Shown here: positions 9,632-18,747 of the stretch, piece after piece
Layout of the letters: each line of letters opens with the position of its first letter
Numbering within the stretch: the stretch's first letter is position 1
Assembly (NCBI GenBank): GCA_913055605.1
Contig: CAJXKJ010000012.1
Location: 1-64,000 of the forward strand
DNA: 64,000 nt
From: an uncultured Euryhalocaulis sp.
Lineage (GTDB): Bacteria > Pseudomonadota > Alphaproteobacteria > Caulobacterales > Maricaulaceae
Direction: 5' to 3'
Translations under genes and position numbers: made by a program
Notes under the pieces: generated by a model
The model's input: the letters and a program-made list of their open reading frames with translations, nothing else
The model's database searches: none
Told to the model about the DNA's origin: nothing

Positions 9632-10669
9632 ATGACCATCGGAGTGGGCCTTGCGGGGTTCGGCCTCGCCGGCCGCTATCTTCACGCCCCGCTGATCCGC
9701 GCCGCCGGCATGGCGGTGCGCGCGGTCGCCACATCGCGCACGGCGGAGGTCCAGGCGGATTTTCCGGATGCGGAGACGGTTTCCGATTTCGGGGCGCTGA
9801 CCACGCGTGGCGATATCGACCTGATCGTCATCGCCACGCCCAATGCGCTGCACGCCGCACAGGCGCGCGCGGCGCTGGAGGCGGGCAAACACGTCGTGGT
9901 CGACAAGCCGGTGACGCCGACCGCCGCCGAGGCCCGGTCCCTGCAGGCCTTGGCCGACTCCCGCGGGCTGAAGCTGGCCGTGTATCAGAACCGCCGCTGG
10001 GACTCTGACTTCCTCACCGTCCGGTCGCTGATCGACGGCGGCGCGCTTGGCGCGCCGGCGCGCTTCGTCAATCGCTGGAACCGGCATCGCGCCGGGCTGC
10101 GCCCCGAGCGGTGGCGGGAAAAGGCCGGCCCCGCCGTCGGCGTCTTCTACGACCTCGGACCCCATCTGATCGATCAGGCGCTGGTCCTGTTCGGCATGCC
10201 CGACTGGGTCCAGGCCGATATTTTCCATCAGCGCGGCGGCGGGGAGGGCGCGCCCGATGACGGTTTCGACCTGCTGATGGCGAAGGGGAATGTCCGCATC
10301 GCGCTGGGCGCGGCCTCCCTGTCCGGCGGGCCGCCGCGCGAAATCCGGCTGGACGGAACCGACGCCAGCTTTGTGAAGACCGGGTTCGACGTTCAGGAGG
10401 ACCAGCTGCGCGCCGGGACCGACCCCCTCGCGCCCGGATTCGGCGTGGAGCCGGCGGAACAGGCCGGCGCGGTCTGGACGCCAGACGGCGAGGCGCGCCG
10501 GGCGCCAACCGAAACGGGGCGCTGGATCGACTTCTATTCCGCCATGCGCCGCGCCATTGAACAGGACGGCCCGGTCCCGGTCAGTGCGGGAGAGGCCGCG
10601 CAGACGATCGCGGTAATCGAGGCGGCGTTCGAAAGCGCCCAAACCGGCCGCCGCGTTCCGCTGGCCTAG
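9632..10669 (+). CDS. Gfo/Idh/MocA-family NAD(P)-dependent oxidoreductase
   Basis: The 345-residue protein has an N-terminal Rossmann fold (GLAGFGLAGRYLHAP, residues 7-21), the family signature Lys in GKHVVVDKPVTP, and the C-terminal alpha/beta domain with a conserved DLGPHLIDQ helix. Members oxidise or reduce sugars, sugar phosphates or inositols with NAD(P). The sequence around DKPVTP and YQNRRWDSDF resembles the YdgJ/YvaA-like branch. Its neighbours, an SSS symporter and GH3 glucosidase, suggest a role in sugar use. The gene converges on the symporter gene with 9 bp between stops. The exact substrate is unknown. Confidence 0.88.
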   Translation: MTIGVGLAGFGLAGRYLHAPLIRAAGMAVRAVATSRTAEVQADFPDAETVSDFGALTTRGDIDLIVIATPNALHAAQARAALEAGKHVVVDKPVTPTAAEARSLQALADSRGLKLAVYQNRRWDSDFLTVRSLIDGGALGAPARFVNRWNRHRAGLRPERWREKAGPAVGVFYDLGPHLIDQALVLFGMPDWVQADIFHQRGGGEGAPDDGFDLLMAKGNVRIALGAASLSGGPPREIRLDGTDASFVKTGFDVQEDQLRAGTDPLAPGFGVEPAEQAGAVWTPDGEARRAPTETGRWIDFYSAMRRAIEQDGPVPVSAGEAAQTIAVIEAAFESAQTGRRVPLA

Positions 10670-10678
10670 AAGACCAGC

Positions 10679-12295
10679 CTAGAAAACCAGCGAAGAGAAC
10701 ACCGCCCAGATCGCGCCGATCAGCAGGACCAGAAGAACGGACAGGACGATGTCCAGCCGCGGCGATTCCGGCGCTGCGGCGGCCGCCCGGTCGGTCGTCG
10801 CGATGGTCAGGCCTGCGGTCTTCGCAGCATCCGGCGCACCTGTCGCCAGGCTGACGGCGATCATCAGCGCGCCGCACACTACGAAGAGCAGAAAGGCGAA
10901 GTGCAGGAAATTGACGCCGACAAAAGCGCCAATCACGCCGCCCGCCGTATCGCCCAGCAATGCCTCGCCGGTCAGGCGCAGCACGCCGGCAATCGCCCCG
11001 GCGGCCAGCGCTGCGCCCGCGCCCGCGGCGTTCGCCCGCGGCCACAGCACGCCCAGCAGGAACACCACCGCGATGGGCGGGGCGATATAGGCCTGGACGC
11101 TCTGGATATAGGTGAAGAGCTGGCCCGAGATGACGTCCATGAACGGCACCCAGGCGAGGCCGAACACGGTCATCGCCGCCACGCCGACACGGCCCGCGGT
11201 GACCAGATGGTGATCGCTGATCGTCGGGCGCATCCGCTTCACGATGTCGACGGAGATCAGCGTCGTGCAGGAATTGAAGACAGAACTTAGCGAGCTCATC
11301 AGCGCCGCCAGCAATCCAGCCGCCACCAGCCCGCGCAGGCCGGCGGGCAGCAGGGTCTGCACCAGGGCCGGCAGGGCCTGATCCCCCTCGAACTGCATCC
11401 GGCCGGACTGCATCAGCGCCACGGCGATCACGCCGGGCAGCACGAACACGAACAGGGGCAGCTGTTTCAGGAAGCCGGCGAAGATCGTCGCGCGCCGGGC
11501 GTCGGCGACGCTTCGCGCCGACAGCGTGCGCTGGACGATGAACTGATCGGTGCACCAGTACCAGATCGCCAGGATCGGCGCGCCGAACAGGATGCCGGTC
11601 CAGGGATAATCGGGGTGGGAGATGGGGCGCCACACCGTGAACGTCTCGGCGGGCAGCGCAGCGGTCAGGCCGGACCAGCCGCCCACAGCGTTCAGCCCGA
11701 TCAGCGTCACCGCCAGCGCCCCGCCGACCAGCACGAACAGCTGGACAAGGTCGGTATAGAGCACCGCCCGCAGCCCGCCCCACAGCGTATAGACGCCCGT
11801 GGCGACCACCACGATCACCGCGCCGGTCCAGAAAGGCACGCCCATCAGCGTTTCGAACACGATGGCGCCCGCCGCGATGGTCACCGAAATCTTGGTCAGC
11901 ACGTAGGCGACGATGGACACCGCAGCCAGATAGGTGCGCGCGCCCGGGGAAAACCGCCGCTCCAGGAATTCCGGCATCGTGAATACGCCGCTGGCCAGAT
12001 AGAAGGGCGCGAACAGCCAGCCCAGCAGCAGCAGGATCAGCCCGGCCAGAATCTCGAACTGCGCCGGGGCCAGGCCGCCCGTGGCGCCGGACCCGGCCAG
12101 CCCGACCAGATGTTCGGATCCGATATTGGACGCGAAGATCGACGCGCCGATGATGAACCAGCCGACATTCCGCCCGGCCAGGAAATAGTCCTGCGCCTCG
12201 TCGGTCCGGCGCGCGCGCAGGCGGGCGTTGAAGGCCACGGCGAAGACGACCAGGAAATAGGCGGCGACCACCGCCCAATCGAGCGCGCTGAACAT
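10679..12295 (-). CDS. Sodium/solute symporter (SSS family), sugar transporter-like
   Basis: The product is a roughly 538-residue inner-membrane protein with about 14 hydrophobic segments. It has the SSS marks YFLAGRNVGWFIIGAS near the N-terminus, NIGSEHLVGLAGSG in the second helix region, and WYWCTDQFIVQR in the middle; all are typical of SGLT-like sodium:sugar symporters. A GGGGAGG ribosome site directly abuts the ATG at 12301, too close to serve it, and is 6 nt from the next ATG at 12295, so 12295 is chosen. It is divergent from a secreted GH3 glucosidase, so it probably imports the sugar that enzyme releases. Confidence 0.9.
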   Translation of the reverse strand: MFSALDWAVVAAYFLVVFAVAFNARLRARRTDEAQDYFLAGRNVGWFIIGASIFASNIGSEHLVGLAGSGATGGLAPAQFEILAGLILLLLGWLFAPFYLASGVFTMPEFLERRFSPGARTYLAAVSIVAYVLTKISVTIAAGAIVFETLMGVPFWTGAVIVVVATGVYTLWGGLRAVLYTDLVQLFVLVGGALAVTLIGLNAVGGWSGLTAALPAETFTVWRPISHPDYPWTGILFGAPILAIWYWCTDQFIVQRTLSARSVADARRATIFAGFLKQLPLFVFVLPGVIAVALMQSGRMQFEGDQALPALVQTLLPAGLRGLVAAGLLAALMSSLSSVFNSCTTLISVDIVKRMRPTISDHHLVTAGRVGVAAMTVFGLAWVPFMDVISGQLFTYIQSVQAYIAPPIAVVFLLGVLWPRANAAGAGAALAAGAIAGVLRLTGEALLGDTAGGVIGAFVGVNFLHFAFLLFVVCGALMIAVSLATGAPDAAKTAGLTIATTDRAAAAAPESPRLDIVLSVLLVLLIGAIWAVFSSLVF

Positions 12296-12498
12296 TGGCA
12301 TCCTCCCCGGCGGCGGCTCTTTCGGCCGGCCGCGCCCTCAGGCGACGCCAAGCCTCGCGGCGCGCCGGGGTCCTGTCAATCAAGCCGGCGGGTCGCGCCG
12401 GAAGAAGCGTGTGCCTTGTGCGGTGCAGCTTGATGCGCGCCGCCGCCCGGCTAGGCTTGGGGCGCGCCGGGGCGAAGATTCCGGCGGGGAGGGACGCC

Positions 12499-14757
12499 AT
12501 GGGTCCGCATGTTTCGGGCGGTCTACGCCTGATTCCGCTCGCCGCGGGTCTGCTGGGCGGCGTCCTCTCGGCCGCCGGCGCGATGGCGCAATCCTGGATG
12601 GACACGTCGCTGTCGCCGGACGCGCGGGCGCGCCTCGCCATCTCGGAAATGACGCTGGACGAAAAGATCGGGATGCTGAACGGCGTCATGGCGACGCCCA
12701 TGGAGGTGAACCCCACTATTGGCGTGGAACTGCCGGAGGAGGCCATTCCGGCGGCGGGCTATGTGCCGGGCGTTCCCCGGCTGGGCGTGCCGCCGCTGTT
12801 CGAGACTGACGCCGGCATCGGCGTCACCAATCCGGCCGGGCGCCTGCGGCCCGGCGACGGCGCGACGGCGCTGCCATCCGGCCTCGGCGTCGCGGCGTCC
12901 TGGGATGCGGAGATCGCGCGCGCCGGCGGGGCGATGATCGGGGCGGAGGCGCGGGCCAAGGGCTTTAACGTGATGCTGTCCGGCCCGGCCAATCAGGTGC
13001 GCGAGCCGCGCAACGGACGGAATTTCGAATATCCGGGGGAGGACCCGCTGCTGGGCGGCGTGATCGCAGGCAACCAGATCGCGGGCGTCCAGTCGAACGG
13101 CATCGTCTCCACCGCCAAGCATTTCGGCTTCAACGCGCAGGAGACCGGGCGCCACGTCGTTTCCTCCGACCTGTCCGAGGCGGCGATGCGCGAGAGCGAA
13201 CTGCTGCTCTACGAGATCGCGCTGGAGATCGGCGAGCCGGGCTCGATCATGTGCGCCTATAACCGGGTGAACGGCGTCTATTCCTGCGAGAACGCTTTCT
13301 TGCTGAACGAAGTGCTGAAGGGCGACTGGGCCTATCCGGGCTGGGTCATGTCCGACTGGGGCGCGGTGCACTCCACGGTGGATGCGGCCATGAACGGGCT
13401 GGACCAGCAATCGGGCCAGCAGCTGGACGCCGAGATATTTTTCGGCGCACCGCTGAAGGCCGCCGTGGAGTCCGGCGCGGTTCCAGAGGCGCGGATCGAC
13501 GATATGGCGGTGCGTATCCTGCGCTCCCTGATCGCGGTCGGCGCGGTCGACAATCCGCCCCCGGCCGAGCCGCAGGAGATCGATTACGCGGCGAACGCGC
13601 GGGTCTCCCAGCGCGCGGCGGAGGCCGGGACGGTCCTGTTGAAGAATGACGGCCTGCTGCCGCTGTCGACGGCGGACGCGCCGTCCATCCTTCTGATCGG
13701 CGGCCATGCGGATGTGGGCGTCCTTTCGGGAGGCGGTTCGTCTACCGTCTGGCCGGTCGGCGGACCGGCGGCGGAGGAGCGTCTGCGCGGCGGGATGTTC
13801 GGGTTCGGCGGCGCCATCTGGCACCCGTCCTCGCCCATGGCCGCTATGCAGGCGCTGGCGCCGGACGCACAGATTAGCTTCGTCAGCGGCGACGATCTGA
13901 ATGAGGCGGCGCAGGCCGCTGGAGCGGCCGATATCGCCATCGTCTTCGTCACCCAATGGATGAGCGAGGGCAGCGACGCACTCGATCTGAATCTGCCGAA
14001 CGGTCAGGACGATCTGGTCGCGGCGGTTTCCGCCGCCAATCCGCAAACGGTCGTGGTGCTGGAGACCGGCGGCCCGGTCGTTATGCCCTGGCTGGACGAT
14101 GTGTCCGCCGTTCTGGCAGCCTGGTATCCGGGCAGCGGCGGCGGGGCGGCTATCGCCAATATCCTGTTCGGCGCCGTGAATCCGTCCGGTCGCCTGCCGG
14201 TCACCTTTCCGGCCAGTCTGGAGCAGACGCCGCTGTCGGCCCTGCCGGGCCTCGATCTGGAGACGACGGAGCCCGGCCCGGGCGGCCCATCCTCCCAGCC
14301 GCCGCCCTTCGCGGTGCGGTATCCGGAGGGTTCGGATGTCGGCTATCGCTGGTACGACCGGCAGGGGCTGACGCCGCTTTTCGCCTTCGGCCACGGCCTG
14401 ACCTACACCAGCTTTGCCTATGACGGGCTCACGGCCACCGGCGGCGACATGCTCAGCGTCAGCTTCGACCTGACCAATACGGGAGCGCGCGCCGGGGCGG
14501 AGGTGGCGCAGCTTTATGTCACGCCGCCGGGGGGAACGGCGCACCGTCTGGCAGGCTGGGTGAAGGCGGATCTGGCGTCCGGCGAGACGCGCCGCGTCAC
14601 GATCGAGGCGGACCGCCGCGTGCTGGCCAGCTATGACGAGGCCCGCGACATGTGGATCATGCCGGCCGGAGACTATGCGTTCAGCGTGGCGCGGTCCGCC
14701 GCCGATCCGGCGCTGGCCGGCGCGGCCGCGCTGAAAGGACAGGAATGGGCGCCGTGA
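12499..14757 (+). CDS. Secreted GH3 beta-glucosidase-type glycoside hydrolase
   Basis: The product is about 752 residues with a signal peptide ending at AGAMAQS. It has the GH3 N-terminal barrel (STAKHFGFNAQETGR), the nucleophile Asp286 in WVMSDWGAVHS, the C-terminal sandwich domain (GTVLLKNDGLLPL) and a final fibronectin-III-like domain (GAEVAQLYVTPP). It should cleave beta-glucosides or xylosides in the periplasm or outside the cell. The ATG at 12499 follows GGGGAGGGA; the frame stays open to 12295 but that part is Arg-rich and unlike protein, so it is excluded. It sits 26 bp before a carboxylesterase gene and is divergent from the sugar symporter. Confidence 0.92.
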   Translation: MGPHVSGGLRLIPLAAGLLGGVLSAAGAMAQSWMDTSLSPDARARLAISEMTLDEKIGMLNGVMATPMEVNPTIGVELPEEAIPAAGYVPGVPRLGVPPLFETDAGIGVTNPAGRLRPGDGATALPSGLGVAASWDAEIARAGGAMIGAEARAKGFNVMLSGPANQVREPRNGRNFEYPGEDPLLGGVIAGNQIAGVQSNGIVSTAKHFGFNAQETGRHVVSSDLSEAAMRESELLLYEIALEIGEPGSIMCAYNRVNGVYSCENAFLLNEVLKGDWAYPGWVMSDWGAVHSTVDAAMNGLDQQSGQQLDAEIFFGAPLKAAVESGAVPEARIDDMAVRILRSLIAVGAVDNPPPAEPQEIDYAANARVSQRAAEAGTVLLKNDGLLPLSTADAPSILLIGGHADVGVLSGGGSSTVWPVGGPAAEERLRGGMFGFGGAIWHPSSPMAAMQALAPDAQISFVSGDDLNEAAQAAGAADIAIVFVTQWMSEGSDALDLNLPNGQDDLVAAVSAANPQTVVVLETGGPVVMPWLDDVSAVLAAWYPGSGGGAAIANILFGAVNPSGRLPVTFPASLEQTPLSALPGLDLETTEPGPGGPSSQPPPFAVRYPEGSDVGYRWYDRQGLTPLFAFGHGLTYTSFAYDGLTATGGDMLSVSFDLTNTGARAGAEVAQLYVTPPGGTAHRLAGWVKADLASGETRRVTIEADRRVLASYDEARDMWIMPAGDYAFSVARSAADPALAGAAALKGQEWAP

Positions 14758-14783
14758 CAGGGCGCCGGGAAAGGAAGATTGCG

Positions 14784-16319
14784 ATGCGTATGCTGGTCCT
14801 GTGGTCCGCGCTGGCGGCCGTTTGCGTTCCCGCCGCAGCAGTGGCCGAGGAGGTCGTCACCGTCCATAGCGGCCGTATCCGCGGCGTGACCGAGGACGGC
14901 GTGACCGCCTTCAAGGGCGTGCCTTTTGCGCAGCCGCCGGTGGGCGATCTGCGCTGGCGCGAGCCCCAGCCCGTCCGCGCATGGACCAGCATTCTGGAAG
15001 CCAATGCCTACGGCAATGACTGCCAGCAGACCCCGTTCCCGAGCGACGCCGCGCCGCTGGGGGCAGAGCCGGCGGAGGACTGCCTCTATCTGAATGTCTG
15101 GATTCCGGAGACCGCGGAGGAGGGCGACGACCTGCCCGTCATGTTCTGGATTCACGGCGGCGGGTTCGTGAACGGCGGATCGTCGCCGGAGGTTTATTCG
15201 GGCGAGAATTTCGCGCGCGACGGCGTGATCCTGGTCAGCGCCAATCACCGGCTGGGCCGTTTCGGCTTCTTCGCCCACCCGGCGCTGTCGGCGGAACAGG
15301 GCGGCGCGCCGAAAGGCAATTTCGCGATTATGGACCAGATCGCGGCGCTGGAATGGATCCAGCGCAATATCGAGTCCTTCGGCGGCGATCCGGACAATGT
15401 CACGGTGTTCGGCGAAAGCGCCGGGGGCTTCTCCGTCCACTATCTGATGACGACGTCGGCGGCGGACGGCCTGTTCGACAAGGCAATCATCGAATCCGGC
15501 GGCGGCCGCGACCGCCCGACGCCGAGCTTTGTCGAGGCCGAGCGGCGCGGGGTGGAAATCGCGCAATCGCTGGGCGTGGAGGGCGAGGGGCCCGAGGCGC
15601 TGGCCGCCCTGCGTGCTTTGGACGCCGAAACGCTGGAAGGCGGACTCAGCATGGCGACGATGGGGCGCGTCGCGACCATCGGCCCGATGCAGGACAGCCT
15701 GCTGCCGGTCCAGCCTGCGGACGTCTATGAATCCGGCGGCGCGGCGCCCGTGCCGGTTCTGGTCGGCGCCAATGACGCGGACTCCTTCTTTTTCGGCGGC
15801 GATCTGGAGGCCGCGTACGGCCCGTTCGGCGGGCGCTCGCCGGCGGCCGAGGCGCTGTACGACCCCGAAGGGACGGGCGACGCGGCCGCCGTGGGCACGC
15901 GGATTTCGTCCGACATGGGCATGAACGAGCCGGCGCGGTACGTCGCCTCGGTCCTGTCCGGCATGGGACAGCCGGTCTGGCTCTATCGTTTTTCCTATGT
16001 CGCCGAATCCATCCGGGACCAGTCGCCGCACGGCGCGGCGCACGCCACGGAAATCCCCTTCGTGTTCGACACGGTGGACGCCAAATACGGCGACGCGCTG
16101 ACCGATACGGACGCCCGCGTGGCGGCGGAGACCCACGCCTATTGGGTGGCGTTTGCGAAGATGGCCGAGATGGCCCTGGGCGGGCTGCCCTCCGTGCCGC
16201 AATACGACCCGGACGACCCCGTCATCGTGGAATTCACTGAAGACGGGCCGGTCGTGGGACCGGATCCGATCGCCGACCGGCTGGACTTCGTGAAAACGCT
16301 GGCCGGCTCTTCCGACTGA
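14784..16319 (+). CDS. Secreted type-B carboxylesterase
   Basis: The 511-residue product has a signal peptide ending AAAVAEE. The type-B fold marks are FKGVPFAQPPVGDLRW, the EDCLYLNVW box, the oxyanion-hole FWIHGGGF, the nucleophile Ser212 in FGESAGGFS and the catalytic His region in SPHGAAHATEIPFVF. It hydrolyses carboxylic esters in the periplasm. The start at 14784 has GGAAAGGAAG upstream and begins a clean signal peptide. Its place directly behind the GH3 gene suggests joint action on acetylated or feruloylated plant sugars, which is an inference. A second type-B esterase lies at 45095-46702. Confidence 0.92.
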   Translation: MRMLVLWSALAAVCVPAAAVAEEVVTVHSGRIRGVTEDGVTAFKGVPFAQPPVGDLRWREPQPVRAWTSILEANAYGNDCQQTPFPSDAAPLGAEPAEDCLYLNVWIPETAEEGDDLPVMFWIHGGGFVNGGSSPEVYSGENFARDGVILVSANHRLGRFGFFAHPALSAEQGGAPKGNFAIMDQIAALEWIQRNIESFGGDPDNVTVFGESAGGFSVHYLMTTSAADGLFDKAIIESGGGRDRPTPSFVEAERRGVEIAQSLGVEGEGPEALAALRALDAETLEGGLSMATMGRVATIGPMQDSLLPVQPADVYESGGAAPVPVLVGANDADSFFFGGDLEAAYGPFGGRSPAAEALYDPEGTGDAAAVGTRISSDMGMNEPARYVASVLSGMGQPVWLYRFSYVAESIRDQSPHGAAHATEIPFVFDTVDAKYGDALTDTDARVAAETHAYWVAFAKMAEMALGGLPSVPQYDPDDPVIVEFTEDGPVVGPDPIADRLDFVKTLAGSSD

Positions 16320-16322
16320 CGC

Positions 16323-17468
16323 CTACAGGGCGGCGGAGGTCACCAGGTCCGAGATGCGCTGGAAGCGCTCGATATTGGCGTTGCTCTCCATCACCCCGGC
16401 CGACAGATAGGTGAAGCTGATGTCGCGCACCGGGTCGATCCAGAACAGGCTGCTGCCCGCGCCATAATTGCCGAAGGTGCGCTCGGTCGTCAGCGTCCCG
16501 AACATGTGGTTGCAGATCGAGTCCCCGCGCATGGAGAAGCCGAGCCCAATATAGGCCGGGGCCGGAATCCAGCCGCGCTTGTGCGCGAGCGTCTTGTACA
16601 GCTCGTTCGGTTTTTCGCCGGTCCAGTTGCGGCTGGCGAGGTCGACCGTGGCCGGCGACAGGATGCGCACGCCGTCCAGTTCCCCGCCACGGCGCAGCAT
16701 TTCGGCAAAGCGGGAAAGGTCCGGCACGCTGCACGCCGCGCCGACCCACGGCATCTCCGCATGCTCTTCCTCGAACGCCCCGTTCGGGCCGAGATCGCTG
16801 GAGCCCGGATGCGTGATCGGGAAATTGTTGCGCAGATCGGGCTTCACATGCCGGTCGCGCAAATCCTTGCGCAGGCCGATGGCGCTGGAGGTCATCTTCA
16901 GCGGCCCGAACAGATCCTCATGCACGATTTCGCGATAGCCGCGCTTTTTCGGGTCGGTCCGGCGCAGGGCCTCGCCCATCAGGACGTGATTGGCCATCGG
17001 CGAATAGGCGACCCGCTCGCCCGCCGGCTCCTGCGCGTGCACCGTCTCGATAATCGCGGCCAGGACCTCGTCGAACTTGTCGATATACATGCCCGGCTTC
17101 GGGCTGAAGACCATCGGCAGGCCGGACGAATGGCGCAGCAGGTCGAAGATGCGGATCTCGCCGCGCAGCCCGTCGAATTCCGGGATGATCTCCCCGATCT
17201 TGGCGGTCAGGGACAGCTGCCCTCGCTCGCAGGCGCGCAGGACCAGGATGTTCGTGAACGCCTTGGTGACGGAGAAGATGCTGAACACGCTGTCGGTGGT
17301 CAGCTCGCGGGAGCGGTTCGCGTCCGCATGGCCGAACGCCTCTTCCATCGCGACATGCCCGCCGCGCAGCACGCGCAACACGCAGCCATAATAGAGGTCG
17401 CGCTCGGTGTCCGCGCGGATGGACTCGCGCAGAAGCTCCAGCCGGTCCTTGTCGAAATCCTTGCTCAT
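16323..17468 (-). CDS. Serine hydrolase, class C beta-lactamase/EstB family
   Basis: The 381-residue protein has no signal peptide, so it is probably cytoplasmic. The catalytic motif is the SxxK box SVTK (in FSIFSVTKAFTN), followed by a Tyr in VAYSPMANHVLMGEAL, matching the YxN-type region of EstB-like esterases. Family members are mostly esterases or amidases rather than beta-lactamases. It is the last gene of a minus-strand set, 9 bp after an SDR gene, so it probably serves the same unknown pathway. Its stop is 3 bp from that of the convergent carboxylesterase. Confidence 0.85.
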   Translation of the reverse strand: MSKDFDKDRLELLRESIRADTERDLYYGCVLRVLRGGHVAMEEAFGHADANRSRELTTDSVFSIFSVTKAFTNILVLRACERGQLSLTAKIGEIIPEFDGLRGEIRIFDLLRHSSGLPMVFSPKPGMYIDKFDEVLAAIIETVHAQEPAGERVAYSPMANHVLMGEALRRTDPKKRGYREIVHEDLFGPLKMTSSAIGLRKDLRDRHVKPDLRNNFPITHPGSSDLGPNGAFEEEHAEMPWVGAACSVPDLSRFAEMLRRGGELDGVRILSPATVDLASRNWTGEKPNELYKTLAHKRGWIPAPAYIGLGFSMRGDSICNHMFGTLTTERTFGNYGAGSSLFWIDPVRDISFTYLSAGVMESNANIERFQRISDLVTSAAL

Positions 17469-17477
17469 GGGGTGTTC

Positions 17478-18233
17478 CTAGACGCCGCTGGCCACCACGC
17501 CGCCATCGACGTGCAGCACGGTTCCGTTGATGAAGGTGGCCTCGTCCGACAGCAGGAAGGCCACCGCATTATAATTGTCGTCCTCGCGGCCGTTGCGGCG
17601 CAGCGGGATATTGGCGGCGCGCCGCGCATATTCCTCGTCGCTGACATTGCCCTTGGCGCCCGGCGTCGGGACGCTGGCCGGGGCCACGGCGTTCACGCGG
17701 ACATTCTTCGGACCCAGTTCGACGGACAGCGTCCGGGTCAGGCCCGTTACCGCCGCCTTGATCGAGGAATAGATCGACGTCGTCGGGAATCCCTTGAACG
17801 CGACGGGGGACGAGTAGTTGACGATAGCGCCGCCGCGATCGGGGTCGTAATGCGCCAGCAACGCCTGACAGCCCCAGACCGCGGACTTGAAGCCCGCGCC
17901 CAGCATCAGGTCTAGCGTCTCCGGCTTCACATTCTCGACCGGCTCATAGATCAGATGCGCGGCGTTGTTGACCATGGCGTCAATGCGCCCGGCGCTCTTG
18001 GCGAAGTCCGCCGCCGCGGCGTGGAACGCGCTCTGGTCCGACGCGTCGAAGGCAAAGGCGCTCGCCTTACCCCCGGCGTCCGCGATCAGCTTCGCGGTCT
18101 CTTTGGCATTGTCGCCGTCGATGTCCGCGACGCCCAGAACGGCGCCCATCGACGCCAGATGCATGGCGGTGGAGCGGCCCAAGCCGCGCCCCGCGCCGGT
18201 GATGAAGACCGGCTTTCCCTCCAGACCCGACAT
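17478..18233 (-). CDS. SDR-family NAD(P)-dependent oxidoreductase
   Basis: This 251-residue classical short-chain dehydrogenase has the cofactor loop TGAGRGLGRS (residues 12-21), NNAA, and the catalytic Ser/Tyr/Lys with YSSIKAA. The acidic residue after the second beta strand (VADIDGD) favours NAD over NADP. The C-terminal LHVDGG is typical. Only 2 bp separate it from the SnoaL-like gene upstream and 9 bp from the serine hydrolase gene downstream, so the three are likely co-transcribed. It probably oxidises an alcohol or ketone intermediate, substrate unknown. Confidence 0.88.
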   Translation of the reverse strand: MSGLEGKPVFITGAGRGLGRSTAMHLASMGAVLGVADIDGDNAKETAKLIADAGGKASAFAFDASDQSAFHAAAADFAKSAGRIDAMVNNAAHLIYEPVENVKPETLDLMLGAGFKSAVWGCQALLAHYDPDRGGAIVNYSSPVAFKGFPTTSIYSSIKAAVTGLTRTLSVELGPKNVRVNAVAPASVPTPGAKGNVSDEEYARRAANIPLRRNGREDDNYNAVAFLLSDEATFINGTVLHVDGGVVASGV

Positions 18234-18235
18234 GA

Positions 18236-18661
18236 TCAGGCGTCCGCGGTCTGCAGGCCCAGCTTATGGATATAGAGGCTGTCCATGTATTCGCGGATCT
18301 TCCAGACCTGCCCGTCCTTCAGGTCGAACGCCCAGGCGTAGAGATTGTCGTAGGTCCGCCCGTCGGCGAATTCGCCAAGGCTGCGCGACTCCACCATCAC
18401 CCGGTCGCCGCTGGACACGATGTTGGAGATATAGACCTTCGGATCGCCGGGTTTGAACATGCCGCGCACCGGGGCCAGGAATTCGTCGATGACTGCGTCG
18501 CGCGGGTGATGCACGCCGGCGCCGGGAATGTCCTTGGCGGTCGGCGTCCAGCTTGCGTCCGGGTGCAGCAGCGCGCGCAGCGCCTCCAGATCGCCACTGG
18601 ACAGCGTGTCGAAAAACTCCACCACGGTGCGTTCTTGGTCGTTGGCCGGCTCGGCGCTCAT
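18236..18661 (-). CDS. SnoaL-like / NTF2-fold protein
   Basis: The 141-residue protein has the NTF2-like layout. An N-terminal helix (VEFFDTLSSGDLEALRALL) is followed by DASWTP and by later strands with MVESRSLGEFADGRTYDN and YAWAFDLKDGQVWKIREYMD. Members include isomerases, hydratases and simple binding proteins. It is the first gene of the minus-strand set with the SDR and serine hydrolase. ATG 18661 has GGAGGGG about 8 nt upstream. Whether it is an enzyme cannot be told from sequence alone. Confidence 0.8.
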   Translation of the reverse strand: MSAEPANDQERTVVEFFDTLSSGDLEALRALLHPDASWTPTAKDIPGAGVHHPRDAVIDEFLAPVRGMFKPGDPKVYISNIVSSGDRVMVESRSLGEFADGRTYDNLYAWAFDLKDGQVWKIREYMDSLYIHKLGLQTADA

Positions 18662-18747
18662 ACATCCCCTCCATATCCCGTTCCGGCTCTTGCGGCCGGC
18701 GCGGCGCGATACTGGCCTCTTCGCGCGCGGATTTCTATGCCCGGATT

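Noticed and set aside
12295-12498. N-terminal extension of the GH3 glucosidase frame
   Set aside because: The extra 68 residues are Arg-rich and precede a complete signal peptide at 12499 that has its own GGGGAGGGA site.
12523-14544. 673-residue minus-strand open frame opposite the GH3 gene
   Set aside because: Shadow frame: the plus strand encodes an intact GH3 enzyme with catalytic Asp, and no ribosome site or domain is seen on the minus strand.
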